DNA of 64,000 nt from Schistocephalus solidus (lineage: Eukaryota > Platyhelminthes > Cestoda > Diphyllobothriidea > Diphyllobothriidae): positions 186,001 to 250,000 of the forward strand of contig WEDG01000771.1 in assembly GCA_017591395.1 (NCBI GenBank). The letters run 5' to 3'. Shown piece after piece: positions 45,085-56,363 of the stretch; the first letter of the stretch is position 1, and the number at the start of each line of letters is the position of its first letter. The position numbers were made by a program, and so were the translations under genes. The notes under the pieces are model-generated. The model saw nothing but the letters and a program-made list of their open reading frames with translations. It did no database searches and was not told the origin of the DNA.

Positions 45085-46617
45085 CCGTTGTGTCAAATTA
45101 CTTCAGCCGAAGAGCTGAACACCTGCGCTTTATAACGGGGGCTTGTGTCCACAATTATAATACTTGCCAAGACTGAGAAATTTAGATAGTAGGGAAAATA
45201 CTGTGCAGTTAGTTAGTTAGTGTTCTCTTTAAAAAACGCAAGCTTTATTTAGACGCTTGTCTTATATAAGGGTAAATGCCGAAACATACCAAAAGGCAAA
45301 GTATTACTTAGTATAGCCGAACGATCTAAGGTATATATTAGAGACGTTTCGAGCAACGCATAGTTGATTAAGTTTTGTGATGGTACCTATGTAAGCATCG
45401 AGTTGGTTTAGGATCACCGACATCTATGCAGCCAATTAAGCCACTTAACGGTCCAGATTTGACAGATCTGCATGGCGCGTATTTAATAAACATGTGTACT
45501 CATATTTTTTGCAAAATACTGAAATGGTACAGAACTTTTTTTCAAGTCTTCAGATACCCATTACCAAATTGAACAACACTCACGCCCCGTCAAGTCACAT
45601 CATACGAGCAAACTTTTAGCATAACCCACTGTCGGTTCCTACTCCACTTGTTGGCCCTGACACCACTAGAACGTAAAGTCTTCTTCTTTTTATCGGGCGT
45701 GTATTGACACTCTAAAGTCCCTCACACATTACCATTCCTCCTTCTTTGTTTTTCAACATTTTCTGCTGGTCTAACGGTGGATAATCGAGGCTGTCATTAA
45801 AACAGTAAAATGTTTGAAGTATTTTTTGCAATCTAGCATTTCAAACGATTTATTTGGCATAGACATAGAGGACGTATTATTTTTTCCAAGGACTTAAAAC
45901 GGTAACTACCTTCTATTGGAATATAAGAACCAAATTATCTAATTATACTAACTGATAAGCCATTTTTGAGGTTCAAAACCTCTCTTTTCTTTGACTGTTC
46001 AACTATTCTGAGCAGTCATTTGCTTATCACTGCAAAGCAAGTTTCTCCGTCTTTAACTCCTGTGAGGTTGCACAATTTTTTAAAAAAATCATTTTTCAGC
46101 TACATGACATTTCATATGCTATATTTATGTCTTTAATATGAAGCATGTTATTTAAGCTTACTTAAGATCGCTCACAATATATAATGGGCCTTTACAATAC
46201 TATTGAATATATCCAACTGGCATTAACCTTACAGTTGCCAGGATATGTTTGCTAGCCAGTCTACGTTTTTAAATGCCAGTATTTTACTGTATTATTTCCC
46301 ACGGCAAACTATTACTGCCTACTGAGACCATTTCAAAGCCATGGAATGGTGCAGTAAAATATTTCAAGACATTTCGTTAACTTCGTTCAGTATTTATTGT
46401 ACCCTATGGATTTTATCTCCAGATTGATAAAAGTACGTAAGCGATTTGCAGTTTATTAGTGGGCTTAGTTTTTATATTTTTTTATATTTCTGGACTTCAG
46501 TATTCGAATCTGTTTCACTATAACGCTATTCTTTGTTCTAACTCGAATCCAATAAATATAAGCAATAAAAGCCTTTTAGAACGTCTTAACTTAAATCGCT
46601 CTGGGTTTTGAGACTGA
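45085..46617. other. AT-rich stretch without supported gene
   Basis: No recognised coding or repeat sequence. Confidence 0.5.
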
Positions 46618-46642
46618 TGAAGACAATGAAGGCAAAATAATG

Positions 46643-46846
46643 TCAGGAACTAGTTACCTTTGCATACTTTACTGCAGTTTTACCCGGTTTACTGGCGAGT
46701 GCTTTTCTGGATTTTCTCTTTTTATTATTCTTGCTTTTATTAACTGATGTGTTCAGCCATGTTGTAATTCGCATTGTTTGCTTGAACCTTCCATGGTCAG
46801 GGAAGATATTTGTTAAATTCTTGCCTAGATCGGGGTTTAACGCCAT
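46643..46846 (-). CDS. Possible lysine-rich exon
   Basis: The frame starts ATG at 46846 and reads MALNPDLGKNLTNIFPDHGR, then a basic KSKNNKKRKSRKALASKPGK stretch. TATGCAAAG followed by GTAACT at about 46655 could be a splice donor. No family recognised. It lies downstream of the stop of the 47.0 kb exon, so it is probably separate or spurious. Confidence 0.3.
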   Translation of the reverse strand: MALNPDLGKNLTNIFPDHGRFKQTMRITTWLNTSVNKSKNNKKRKSRKALASKPGKTAVKYAKVTSS

Positions 46847-47046
46847 CGGCTATCCCTATCTTCTTTTGCGACGGAAAATGTGAGTCAAAACTTTTCACCG
46901 GTATACTTTTTGTTCAGACTTTGAACTATATTTTGCCAAATGCAAATAACTATGGCGTTGGCGTAAACGCATGGCAGACGTCTGCGGAGAGACTTTCCAA
47001 AGCCTTGTGACACATTGTCACTGCAGATACATCTACCAGATAAATT

Positions 47047-47331
47047 TCAAATTATGCGCATTAGTTCTTTGCGTTGTTCACGATACTCTCGTTGGTATGT
47101 TTCCATGCGTTCAAAAAATATTGCTTGGAAGGCCTCGTTCATGAACATTCCATCCCGATCCCTTTTCAGCATCTGATATTTAAAAGGGCCCCAACGTTTG
47201 GGTAATTTGTCCATTAGGTGCCAGATAATTTTCTGAAAATGAAAAGACATTTTAAGAAAAAAACCTTACTAAATGGTAAACACTCACCCCTTTAACGAAG
47301 CCCAGCATAAAGCAATACCAGTACTGTTTAT
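47047..47331 (-). CDS. Two exons of an unidentified gene (3' end)
   Basis: Upstream exon (about 47331-47290): after acceptor AAATAAACAG it reads YWYCFMLGFVKG, with donor GTGAGT at 47287. Terminal exon: a strong acceptor (CTTTTCATTTTCAG) at about 47236, then KIIWHLMDKLPKRWGPFKYQ, MLKRDRDGMFMNEAFQAIFF and ERMETYQREYREQRKELMRI up to a stop near 47047. Phase 0 joins both cleanly. The end is a charged helix. Good splice signals and biased composition make this a probable real gene; family not recognised. Confidence 0.6.
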
Positions 47332-47784
47332 TTTTAAAGTATTTGTGTACATTTTGAAGCAAACCACCCGTTAAATAATTTAAACGTTATAAATCGAAGT
47401 TAAATTTCCTACTTTTCCTTTTATCGATAATTTCCCGAAAACGACTATGCCCCACAAACATTGTCCGGTTGACGACGCCCTAGAAAAGCTTCTATATCAA
47501 AAATAGAAGCACTAGGCGTGTCCGCAATTCACTTAACTGCTTGATCTTTCAACACGAGGGTGGTTTTGCTGGAAGTGCAGTGTTATTTCCCTCTGATTAA
47601 GTGGACAGAAAATTAGGTGCCAACTGTAATGTTTTGATTTTTGCGTTATTGCAAAAGCATTGTCGTATTTTGATTCTTTTTTGGTTTGAAATTTCCGTTT
47701 CTTTTCGGTTTAAAGACAAATTCAGCAGCTTCCAATGTTGGTTGCAATGCTATATTTACTGGATTAGAAGAAAAGAAAATAACC

Positions 47785-47960
47785 CCTATTATGTGTCCCT
47801 GACTGAGAAACGAGCCCATGACTCGATTTCTAAAACGTTGGATTTCTAACCAACGACTCGCAGTTTAAAGCCTCGGGGGTTTCAAACATACGACTGCGGC
47901 GATGGCCAGTTGATGGCGGTGAATAAGCCAGGAATCTCCATTCCCATTTTCCATTCTGAC
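47785..47960 (+). repeat. Repeat family A copy with tRNA-like head
   Basis: TTGGATTTCTAACCAA (47838-47853) looks like an anticodon arm with TCT, and GGGGGTTTCAAAC further on resembles a decayed T-arm/B box. It is followed by GGCCAGTTGATGGCGGTGAA and TAAGCCAGGAA, the family A hammerhead-like block with mutated core. This suggests a tRNA-derived head. Confidence 0.5.
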
Positions 47961-48429
47961 TGTACTTTGTGCAAACCAACAAAACGGCGCACACCGCATT
48001 CGGTTCTAGGTGAAGTCTGTCTAACTAGTTGGAAGGCTCTGCATGCATAGTAACATCCGCATTTCAAGGTAAAGCTTTTTGCTAAAAAAAACTCCTGCTA
48101 CCAACAAGCCCTCTCATGCCTCTGTTATGCAGCAACTAGCTTTCATTTTAACCCTACGTAGTACTGTCTGCATTTCTTAAGGCAAATGTTTTGCCTTCGA
48201 ATACATAAAAACAACTTTAAACCTTATTCTGTCGCTTTTTTTATAAACAGTTAATTGAGCAATATAAAAGTCTTCATTTAAAAGACCGCCACATAAACGA
48301 AGAACCTGGGCTAAAAACGATTCCCTAGCTCTCACCAATGACCACTGTTTATCCTGGTTTTCGCTACATCTCGTACTGATTTTTGATTAACGAAATATAA
48401 CGCGCCGTTTTCCTCTGGATCGTATATGT

Positions 48430-49200
48430 TACGTAGGCGAGCTCATTCAAGCACGCATCTTGCGAAATCCAGCTTGATTCATCTACGTTGGCTGACGCTC
48501 ACCCCTTCGCAAAGCATACACACGATCAAGCCTTCGTAAACGCACGCGCGCACACGAGCAGGAAGCAGAAGACCGGCTGTACTTCAGTTTAAATGGCTGC
48601 TGCAGCATCTGCTGCTGCCGCCGTCGTCATCTCATCCACTCCCCTACTCCACTTGCACGCGATGTCGCCCTACACCCACCAGCGGTACTTTTGACATGCC
48701 TTTGCCTAAAGCCCACTCTGGGCGCGTCCCCAGGATGCTGCAAACTGCACTCCCAGTTCGCAGTTTGCAAAAGAGCAGGGCAGCAAAAGCCGACTTTCGG
48801 ATTAAGTCTCTTCTCGCACACCGGGCTGGCATACGCCTTTGTGAATTGCAGAGGGGGGGGGGGGGGGCTGAGTTCCTGCGTGCGAAGTGCAAGTTCACAA
48901 CGCAGACGCGGCTTTTGAGAAGTGGGGGTAGGGCATGCAGTAGAGGCCCCAAAACGCAGCCTGCGGCAAATGCCTATGGTGGAGAACGGTCGATGCTCAA
49001 TACCGCTAGCGTGAACCAGCTGGGGATCTCCATTCTCCTCCTCCTCCTCCTCCTCCTCCTCCTCATCCTCCTCCTCCTCCCCCTCACCTACGCCACACAT
49101 CCACGCGCCCAGAACCTCTGCTGGCTTGCGCGAGCTAGCGCGCCCAGCAGGGCGCGGCACTGACAACTGTCGCATCCCGTTTTGCTTCATAGACACGCAA
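48430..49200. other. GC-rich island with simple repeats
   Basis: Markedly GC-richer than its flanks. It contains a G15 run (48853-48867) and a CTC-rich microsatellite (49035-49083). Long frames exist on both strands because stops are rare in GC-rich DNA; the acidic Glu run on the minus frame is just the CTC repeat. No domain recognised. It could be a promoter-associated island or a repeat. Confidence 0.45.
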
Positions 49201-50657
49201 TCGTTCTGAAAAATAGTGACAAAGGCTTTTCGGCGTTCAGTTATATCGACCGCGTACGCCAGTGATCGCCGCCAATGAAGACCAAATTAAAATGGATTTT
49301 GTTTAACACCTGGAATAGCCTTTACTAAAAGGTTAACTCCTTTTTTTCAAATACCCATGGAAGTTGCATTACGACTCATTACCAGAAAGGGGACCCCATA
49401 TGGGAAAAAAACGTATCCTCCCATTCGCACAAGAGGTTATTTGATCATGCGAATTTCCTATTTTATTGATTCTGTTAACTTTGAACTTCTTTAATCATTA
49501 GAACTTCGGTCCCATAACAAGTGTTTATCACACTATCGTCATCAAACTTAGAAGATTACGAATTCAGAGTCGGTGTCAACTTCAAATGTTAACACAAGTA
49601 CCTGCTGGCGAAGTGAACTACTGTTCACTCAAGCATCTATCGATGCTTTGGTCTGGCATTATTTAATAAGAGCTGTTTTTCTGGGACGATAAATTAATAG
49701 GCATCAATTCTCCTTTATAAAATGTTAAGCATAGCAAATAACGAAGTTAGTCAACGATAATTTCCTGCTTTAGCATTGGGACTACTAATGTTTTACAAGG
49801 CAGTGCACGCATTAAAAGACTTGTTTGCGATGTTTGCGGTTAGGAATTGTGTAGATCTATTTCAGTATGATATATCATTTAATTGCAAATAAATGTTGTT
49901 TTAAATTTGACAAATAGCGGAACGTTCTCTAGTTTTCAGTTTTGTTGACAGACAAACGTTTTTAAATAGCTGGACAAGATTTATAACTCCGTTTCTGCAA
50001 AGCTTTCCGATAGGTAATTACTTTTTTAATGATCATCACTGCGTCCGAAGCTAGCCGGAGGAAGCCTCTGCCATAGTTATCTCAATGGGCCATCTTTACG
50101 TTATAATTTGTGTCCTTTATACAAAAAACGAAAGTCGTGTTTTGCAAAGAAGAGGCGTGGTAAAACAATACACCGGTTCAGCTGAAAGTATGCTACACTT
50201 TCTGTATTTTAAGGATTTGGATTTTGCTGAAAAGGAAAACGAAATGCTATTGCTTGTTACTTTGACATTCCAAGTGATGTATCCTAATGGAATTATTACC
50301 ATACATTAAATAAATATGCAAATCAAATAAAGTTTCATAGATAAATCAAACAGTGAGTTGTGCGGCGGGTTATGTGATTTTTCGGTTCACAGGGATCTAA
50401 AATGGTTAACTTTTGTGAATGGTTATGTTACGTCAAAAACTGCTACAGAAATCTATTGACCGTACTCAACTTGTCTTCTTAAATGGTTGCTTTTTTATTA
50501 AGTACCCATGCGAGTGCTATGGTCCCAGTACGAAATAATGAAGAAGTAGTTCAGCAATAATATTTTGAAGATGTAACAAACACTTATCAATTACCAGAGT
50601 ACAGGAGAGATCCTTAAAAGTAACGGCTAGATGCTGTTACTACCGTTCAAGCACAGA
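49201..50657. other. No supported gene
   Basis: AT-rich. No convincing exon or repeat. Confidence 0.45.
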
Positions 50658-50841
50658 TTAACGTTCCCTTTCGTTTTCTGTCATGGTCATTAACATGTTT
50701 AAGTGATTGTCCTTATGTACTTTGAGTGACCTCACGTTTGCCAACGACAGGATGTCGGGGTCAAATTGAGCAACCAAGTCATGCATTAACTGACTGAATA
50801 CTTTGTATAATTTTTCATAGCCATGGGGACAGTCGAACCTC
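50658..50841 (-). CDS. Probable terminal exon, unidentified protein
   Basis: The acceptor (TTTGACTTCAGCAGAAATTTAG) ends at 50842. The exon reads RFDCPHGYEKLYKVFSQLMH, then DLVAQFDPDILSLANVRSLK and VHKDNHLNMLMTMTENERER before a TAA at 50660-50658. The sequence is well-mixed, helix-rich and protein-like, with no in-frame ATG, so it is invisible to ORF calling. Upstream exons were not identified with confidence; 51312-51076 (minus) is one possibility. Family not recognised. Confidence 0.5.
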
Positions 50842-50849
50842 CTAAATTT

Positions 50850-52585
50850 CTGCTGAAGTCAAACACTTTGTATTGGCATGTCTCAAGGATTTGAACCCTT
50901 ACCCAACGCTCATCAGACGGGCATGTTGGGGGTTTAGTCTTGGTTCCCATATATGCTGTGAAGCGCACAGTTCTACGTCTCTAATGTGATGAAAGTAGCA
51001 GTGTACATAAAGTTTGACCTCAAACTCGGCAACTGTGTTATTCGGACGCAAGATAACTTACTACGGCATGAAATATTAATCAATGTGCTTCAGAATGTGT
51101 GAGGCACTCAGTACTTTGGACGAAGGGCTAACTTGGCACAAAGTGCTTTCCACGTGGTGGACATTCACCCAGCTTCGGAATCCCCTGGACTTCAAACTGT
51201 TTCCGGAAAGAGCTACAAAATAATCCGCAAGCCGTAAAAACTCCTGGTTAGTTGGAAAAAGTATCCAACGCACACTCAGCATAACTCCATTTCGCTTTCG
51301 GATTCTGCACAACCACCACCATCGAACATTGATTCCGGATGAGTGACTTAGGCAATGGTCTCAATGTAAATAAACACTGATTGTAAAACTTTAATAATGG
51401 ATAATGATGACACTCAGTAAAAATTTTAATCGTAATTTAAATACACCTGCCTTTCCGAGATCAAGCATTTTTGCTCTCCGTCCACTGAATATTGCCTCGT
51501 TTAAGAAGCTTCCATTCCAACTCCCCCTTGAGGTCTTTTTGATGTTTCTAATTTTTGCTTATGGTTGTGATAAAATATACCTCAGAATACAGCGTTCTTC
51601 TTATGCACATCACTGCTTGCAAACATTTTTGGAAGTTCGGTGTTAACGGAAGTTCTAGTAAGCGAACCACCAAATTGTCCTAACTTTATTAAATATTAAT
51701 AATAAACATATACTTCGACTTATTGTTGCACTTTTCATTGGCCGCTTCGAGCGTGTCCTGTTGACTCATCACATCCAAATCAAACAGCGAAATACAAAAA
51801 TCACACTAATGATGTTGATCGTGTGATGGGTACACTATTAGCATAATTCCGCCAAAACGCCCTGGCAGTTGTACATATAGATAATAACATCGATATAACT
51901 TAGCCGAAACATCTTTCTTCCGCCACGCAAATAACTAATTTGGTTTTATAGTGCCTAACTGATGGCAGATCTTTGAGCCCGCTGTCTTTTGGAGGCATTT
52001 TTTAAAACTTTTTGGACACGTTTAATTTGCTGGAAACATATTCCTAGTGATCCTCAGGTTGATCTTGACTGCTGTTGGATATTATCGGAAGTAACTTGAC
52101 CTTAATCCCTAAGCAGGAAAAATTCCCCTTCCCTCTATCGTATCATATGCTTTTTCCACTATTCGACCTATAATCTATTTTTATTGTGGGAAAACTGAAA
52201 GAATTCACTCAACCTCAGTTGTAAAACCTCACATTGTTCACAATTTGTTTCCTCTTGTTGCGCTGCCCCTCTGAGTGTAGCTTTTAACGCGGGTTTAAAA
52301 CTAGAAGGAAAAAAGTTGCTGAAACTAATTATTCCTCTGCTTTTAAACAACACATGAATTACTTTGCATGACAGTTTACGTCGTCCCTAATTTCAGACCT
52401 TTCAGACTTCTTTTCATCTGTGTCCCCTAAAAAACTCGAGATAATTTAGCTAACTTCATACAAACAGCCCATTTTTCTTCTTAGACCTGACCAGCTGGGC
52501 TTTAGGATGCTAAACTTCAATATTGATAGTAAAAGCAAATCATTAAACAAGGAACAGACGAAGAAAGTATCTGAAAATTAAACAA
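50850..52585. other. No firmly supported gene
   Basis: A minus frame at 51245-51076, after acceptor CCAACTAACCAG, reads EFLRLADYFVALSGNSLKSR and could be an exon or a repeat. The rest is AT-rich without signal. Confidence 0.35.
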
Positions 52586-52589
52586 GAAA

Positions 52590-52736
52590 CAAAGGAAGAA
52601 GAAGAATATGATGAAGATGAAGAAAAGAAGAAGAAGAAGAAGAAGAAGAAGAAGAAGAAAAACGAAGAAGAAGAAGAAGAAGAAGAAGAAGACGAAGAAG
52701 AAGAAGAAGACGAAAAAGAAGAAGAAGATGATGATG

Positions 52737-52801
<65 letters not shown>

Positions 52802-52802
52802 A
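52590..52802. repeat. Compound (GAA)n-(GAT)n microsatellite
   Basis: GAA/AAG trinucleotides with interruptions run to about 52728, then switch to nearly pure GAT/ATG units to 52802. The Lys/Met and Phe/Ile runs in both strands are artefacts. Confidence 0.97.
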
Positions 52803-52979
52803 TTTATATTGGTTGTAGTAGTATTGGTGATTATAATTACTGCGATTAATGTAGGAATTATTACCAGATTCACCGTGCTGAGGAGGTGACAGGACAGTGG
52901 TGTCTATATTTATGACCAGAAGCAGTTGATTTATTTTGCTTCAAACTCTACGCTAATTTCGGTAATCAAAAATAAATAA

Positions 52980-53409
52980 TCAGAAAAATGAAACGTTGAC
53001 AAAGGCTTTGAAGGGAAGTACGCTCACCCTCACATCATGCCATTCTGTCTTCCAACTCACGAGACTCCTGGGAATGTTGTCAAGACTATGACGAGTTATG
53101 TTGCTAGCAATGGTGATCCAATCAGGATTTGGCCCCGGTCGCACCAAGGAGGCAAGAGTAATATGGGCCAGAAAGCGATCTGTCAAATTTTCACGAGGAT
53201 TGAGGCACCCCACGCCACGAAGTTTGCCACCCCTTGTACCACCAGTAAATTGAATGCGGACACACAAATTGAGACCAAAGTTTAAGTTGTCCTTCGTTTC
53301 GTTCTTGATCAGTTGCATGAGCACCTCCAAGATTGAGCGCATTGACTGATAGAAATGTGATCAAGGAAACCCAGTGTAGTGCAAAGACAACAAACCGTTC
53401 AGTATTCAT
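52980..53409 (-). CDS. Possible secreted protein, split over two frames
   Basis: ATG at 53409 opens MNTERFVVFALHWVSLITFL followed by SVNA, a good signal-peptide pattern. About 24 codons in, a second overlapping frame (53342-52980) carries the more protein-like sequence: FGLNLCVRIQFTGGTRGGKL, CLNPRENLTDRFLAHITLAS, then PDWITIASNITRHSLDNIPR and a stop after NVSFF. An unseen splice or a frameshift would join them. Potential N-glycosylation sites NLT, NIT and NVS. Family not recognised. Confidence 0.4.
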
Positions 53410-53499
53410 CGATTAAAGTGGACTAAAATTGCTTCAGAGGTCACTAGACCCAAGGCAAAGCATTACAAGCACCTGATCGGTGAAACTTCTTGCAAAATT

Positions 53500-53835
53500 T
53501 ATCATGGCCGTTCCGGTCTACCTTGTTTTTGTCGGTTACACCTTATCACGATAGATATCGAATCGCTATGCAACTGCCTGCAAGGGCTCTTAAATGGACT
53601 CCAAGGGGCAGCGGAACATAAGTGCTCCTTAACCATCTTTCAAATTTCCTATCCCCAATCGCAACCGAAAAGAACCGGGCCCTCGGCTCAATTATAGATT
53701 GTAACACTCAATGACCAAAGGTCGCGGGTTCGAATCTTGGGTGATCCACACCTCGGATTGGGGATGACTGGCTGATGACGGCTAAGAAGCCAGCAATGGC
53801 CATGTCGACCTTCATTTTCTTTTTCGGTTCCACTT
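53500..53835 (+). repeat. Repeat family A, tandem copy with tRNA-like B box
   Basis: A first tail (ATGGCCGTTCCGGTCTACC, from 53503) is followed by the GCTATGCAACTGCCTGCAAG block and a tRNA-like segment with B box GGTTCGAATC (53727-53736). A second hammerhead-like block follows: GACTGG-CTGATGA-CGGCTAAGAAGCCA-GCAA (53766-53796), with GAAA changed to GCAA. The two tails lie about 294 bases apart, suggesting tandem monomers. Confidence 0.7.
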
Positions 53836-54279
53836 TTTTTATATAAACATATATATTTATTCCTACTTGAAGCGAAAATGCATGTCACCGGGTATTAATC
53901 ATAAGAATAGGCGATCAATTGAACAATGGGTTTAATATCCTGACGTTTCAAAATCAAACAAAACTCCATCCTCGGAGGTGGGTTCGATAAGGCGCCTCAC
54001 AGTATTTATTAGTTCTGAACATGCTGGCTCTACAGCTTTTCATGCAGGATGCACTGCAGGGGGTGGAGGGGTGGAGTTAATACCTGTCCTGCTGGTCAGT
54101 GCTTTTTCTCCCTCGCCTCATCTGGGGGCTGTGTCGAGATGGCAAGGGTCATTGATCTCGTCTGCATTGCCTGCGTTTGTTGTCCCGGATATGCATATCT
54201 GTTAATCGTCCTTCGGTGGTTACTGAGTCGTTGCCGGTGTCACTGATCCGATCCGGTTGGAGATGCCCATCATCGTTGT

Positions 54280-54735
54280 TCATGCGCAAACTATGTTCAC
54301 GCCTGACCGGAGGTCTTGCTGGTTTGCGTTCTCCGCAGTTATCCCAACGAATGCGTTGTTGTGTGGCCTAGGTATGCGTTTGCTTGCGACCGCGACCAGT
54401 CTGACTCCTTGTCTGCGATTCGGTTGATTGAGTCGCACTCGTAATGCCTGGTAGGCGGCCGGGAGAATCGTACAGCGGGTAATGGCAGTTGGTATAGTGT
54501 GCCAGACATTGAGCATTTTTCTGTATGTTTGGTCAATAACTCGGCCTAGGATTTCGGCGTCCTGGAAAGAAAAGGTGCATGCAGAGGCCGCACAGTGTTC
54601 CACCACCAACGAGAGCTGATCCATCCTTCTTACGGCTATTGCGTGCTCACTCACGCGGGTTTGTAGTAGCTTACCTGTCTGTCCGAAATATTTAGCCTCA
54701 CAGGAACTGCACTTAACACGATAGACGACGTTCAC
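54280..54735 (-). pseudogene. PLE 9 GIY-YIG domain and C-terminus
   Basis: NVVYRVKCSSCEAKYFGQTG and KLLQTRVSEHAIAVRRMDQL give the Cys-containing GIY-YIG core (YIG changed to YFG). ILGRVIDQTYRKMLNVWHTI is the C-terminal block, shared with PLE 10 at 56680. Confidence 0.85.
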
Positions 54736-54896
54736 CGTTTCAACGCGTGAAAGGGGGGCCTTGGGTCTTATGACCAGACGTTATATTGTCACCTCAGGTC
54801 TGTGTGCGACACCGATCCCCAGTGGTTGTAAGAGACTAGCAACAGCTTCAGCTACGTTTTCGATGTATGGCATTGCCTGCCACACTTTCGGTTGTT

Positions 54897-55647
54897 CTAT
54901 CGCTTGCTGATGACTTGCCTCGGTTTTCTGCTGCGTTCTATCAAGCTACGAGGATAACCGTTGGAGGCGAACATTCGTTGAATATAATGGAGTTCAGCTG
55001 CTTTGTCACCTGCCTCGCTACATTGATTTTCCGCTCTTTTGTAAAGTGTCCGGACGCAGCTGCGTTTGTAACAAAAAAGGTGGTAACTTTGGTAACTGAG
55101 GACTTGATGTGTGTTGGTGGCCTTTCTATACACCGTTGTCTTTAGGCTGCTGTTGATCTTACAGTGGACCACGATGTCTAGGAACGCCATATGACTGTTG
55201 ACCTCAGCCTCCATTGTCAACTGAATGTCCTGATAGACGGAATCCAGAAGTGCTTGAAATTCGGAGAACATTTCGCGCTTGAGAACGACGAAAGCATCGT
55301 TCACATACCGCGCTCAAAATATTGGTCTGTGGTTCGTGAACACGTGTCTCTAACTTTTGAAGAACCACCTCAGCAATTAAACCCGACAGCGGCGAACCAA
55401 TCGGAGTCCCTTTACTTTGTTCGTACACCGTTCCCTCAAAGGCGAAGTAGGTTTTGAGGCAGAAAATGAGCAGTTGGATGATGTGCGCACGTTTAGACTT
55501 ACTGATCCCCTCATCATATCGGCTCTCAAGCAGGTCACCGACAGTTTCAATTGCAAGACTCTGAGGAATTGAGGTGAAAAGTGAGGTAACATCAAATGAT
55601 ACCATGACTTCGTCTGCATTAAAGTGTAAACCACTGATTATTTCCAA
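54897..55647 (-). pseudogene. PLE 9 reverse transcriptase
   Basis: MVSFDVTSLFTSIPQSLAIE (motif A) and GTPIGSPLSGLIAEVVLQKL lie in one frame. A frameshift at about 55300 moves the catalytic motif, now YVND instead of YVDD, into the next frame, followed by AFLDIVVHCK and VYRKATNTHQVLSYQ. The mutated Asp shows loss of function. Confidence 0.85.
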
Positions 55648-55697
55648 GAAATGGACGGCTGAACGGACCGTTGTATCGGAGTCTGATGAAGGACAGT

Positions 55698-56363
55698 TCA
55701 GACGTCAGAACAGTCATTCGGACAGATTGAATGTGGTGTTCCGCGCAAAGATATGATGGGTCGAAGCGGAGCATCATGCTTGTGTACTTTGAGCAGCCCA
55801 TATAATATCGCCATGGCTGAATCTGTAGGTTTTATTGTCAGTCGTTCAGCATTTGAGATGGCACCATTACTCTGCAAACGATCGAGTATCACGTCAATTT
55901 TTGCTACCAGCTTCTTCATCGGATCTCCATCGCACCTGAGGTAGGCATGAGAGTCATCGAGTAGAGCGTTGGCCTTCCGGAGGTATTCTGACTTGTTGAG
56001 TACTACTGTGGAACGTTTCTTGTCAGCTGGCAATATCAGGATGATCCTGTCCGCATTCAGTGTCTTTAGGGCATTCTGCTTTGCTCTTGAAATAGCCAAA
56101 CGTGGTTGTGTGTCAACATTAGGACGTAATTTGTTGTCTGATGAGGTGCTTTGTATTTTCCGTCCCCTGGGGTGTTTTAAGATCGACTCAATTGTGTCCA
56201 CAAGATTAAACGGATCGGCATCCGCATTGTTGAAGGATGCTTCAGGTTTTAGCATTTGAAACTGTACTGGTGTCAGTTCTTCGGAGGATACATTGTGGAC
56301 CAGTGTCTCGTCTTGACCTAGTTTGTTGCGACTTGAATTTCGGAGGCGAGGGAGAAAAAGCAC
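55698..56363 (-). pseudogene. PLE 9 N-terminal domain
   Basis: A 222-codon frame: SSEELTPVQFQMLKPEASFN, IILILPADKKRSTVVLNKSE (nucleic-acid-binding PLE block, usually LPADKG), YLRKANALLDDSHAY, and LYGLLKVHKHDAPLRPIISL leading into RT. A frameshift follows at about 55740. Confidence 0.85.

Larger units (their letters stand above)
53880..56363 (-). mobile_element. Penelope-like element 9, long decayed copy
   Basis: Minus-strand order: N-terminal domain (56363-55698), RT fingers and motif A (55647-55304), RT palm end and thumb (55304-54897), GIY-YIG (54735-54280) and a non-coding tail (54280-53880) with a hammerhead-like motif at 53978-53939. Same subfamily as PLE 10 and close to PLE 3. Confidence 0.9.

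Noticed and set aside
45345..45365. CGAAACGTCTC on the minus strand
   Set aside because: No hammerhead core or stem II could be built around it.
48627..49196. 189-codon minus-strand ORF with acidic run
   Set aside because: GC-rich DNA lowers stop frequency on all frames; the Glu run is the CTC repeat and no domain or splice evidence supports it.
50870..50970. tRNA-like B box GGGTTCAAATCC on the minus strand
   Set aside because: No convincing A box or cloverleaf; it lies just upstream of a predicted exon and may be intronic chance.
52517..52889. Lys/Met-rich and Ile/Phe-rich ORFs
   Set aside because: They are translations of the GAA/GAT microsatellite.
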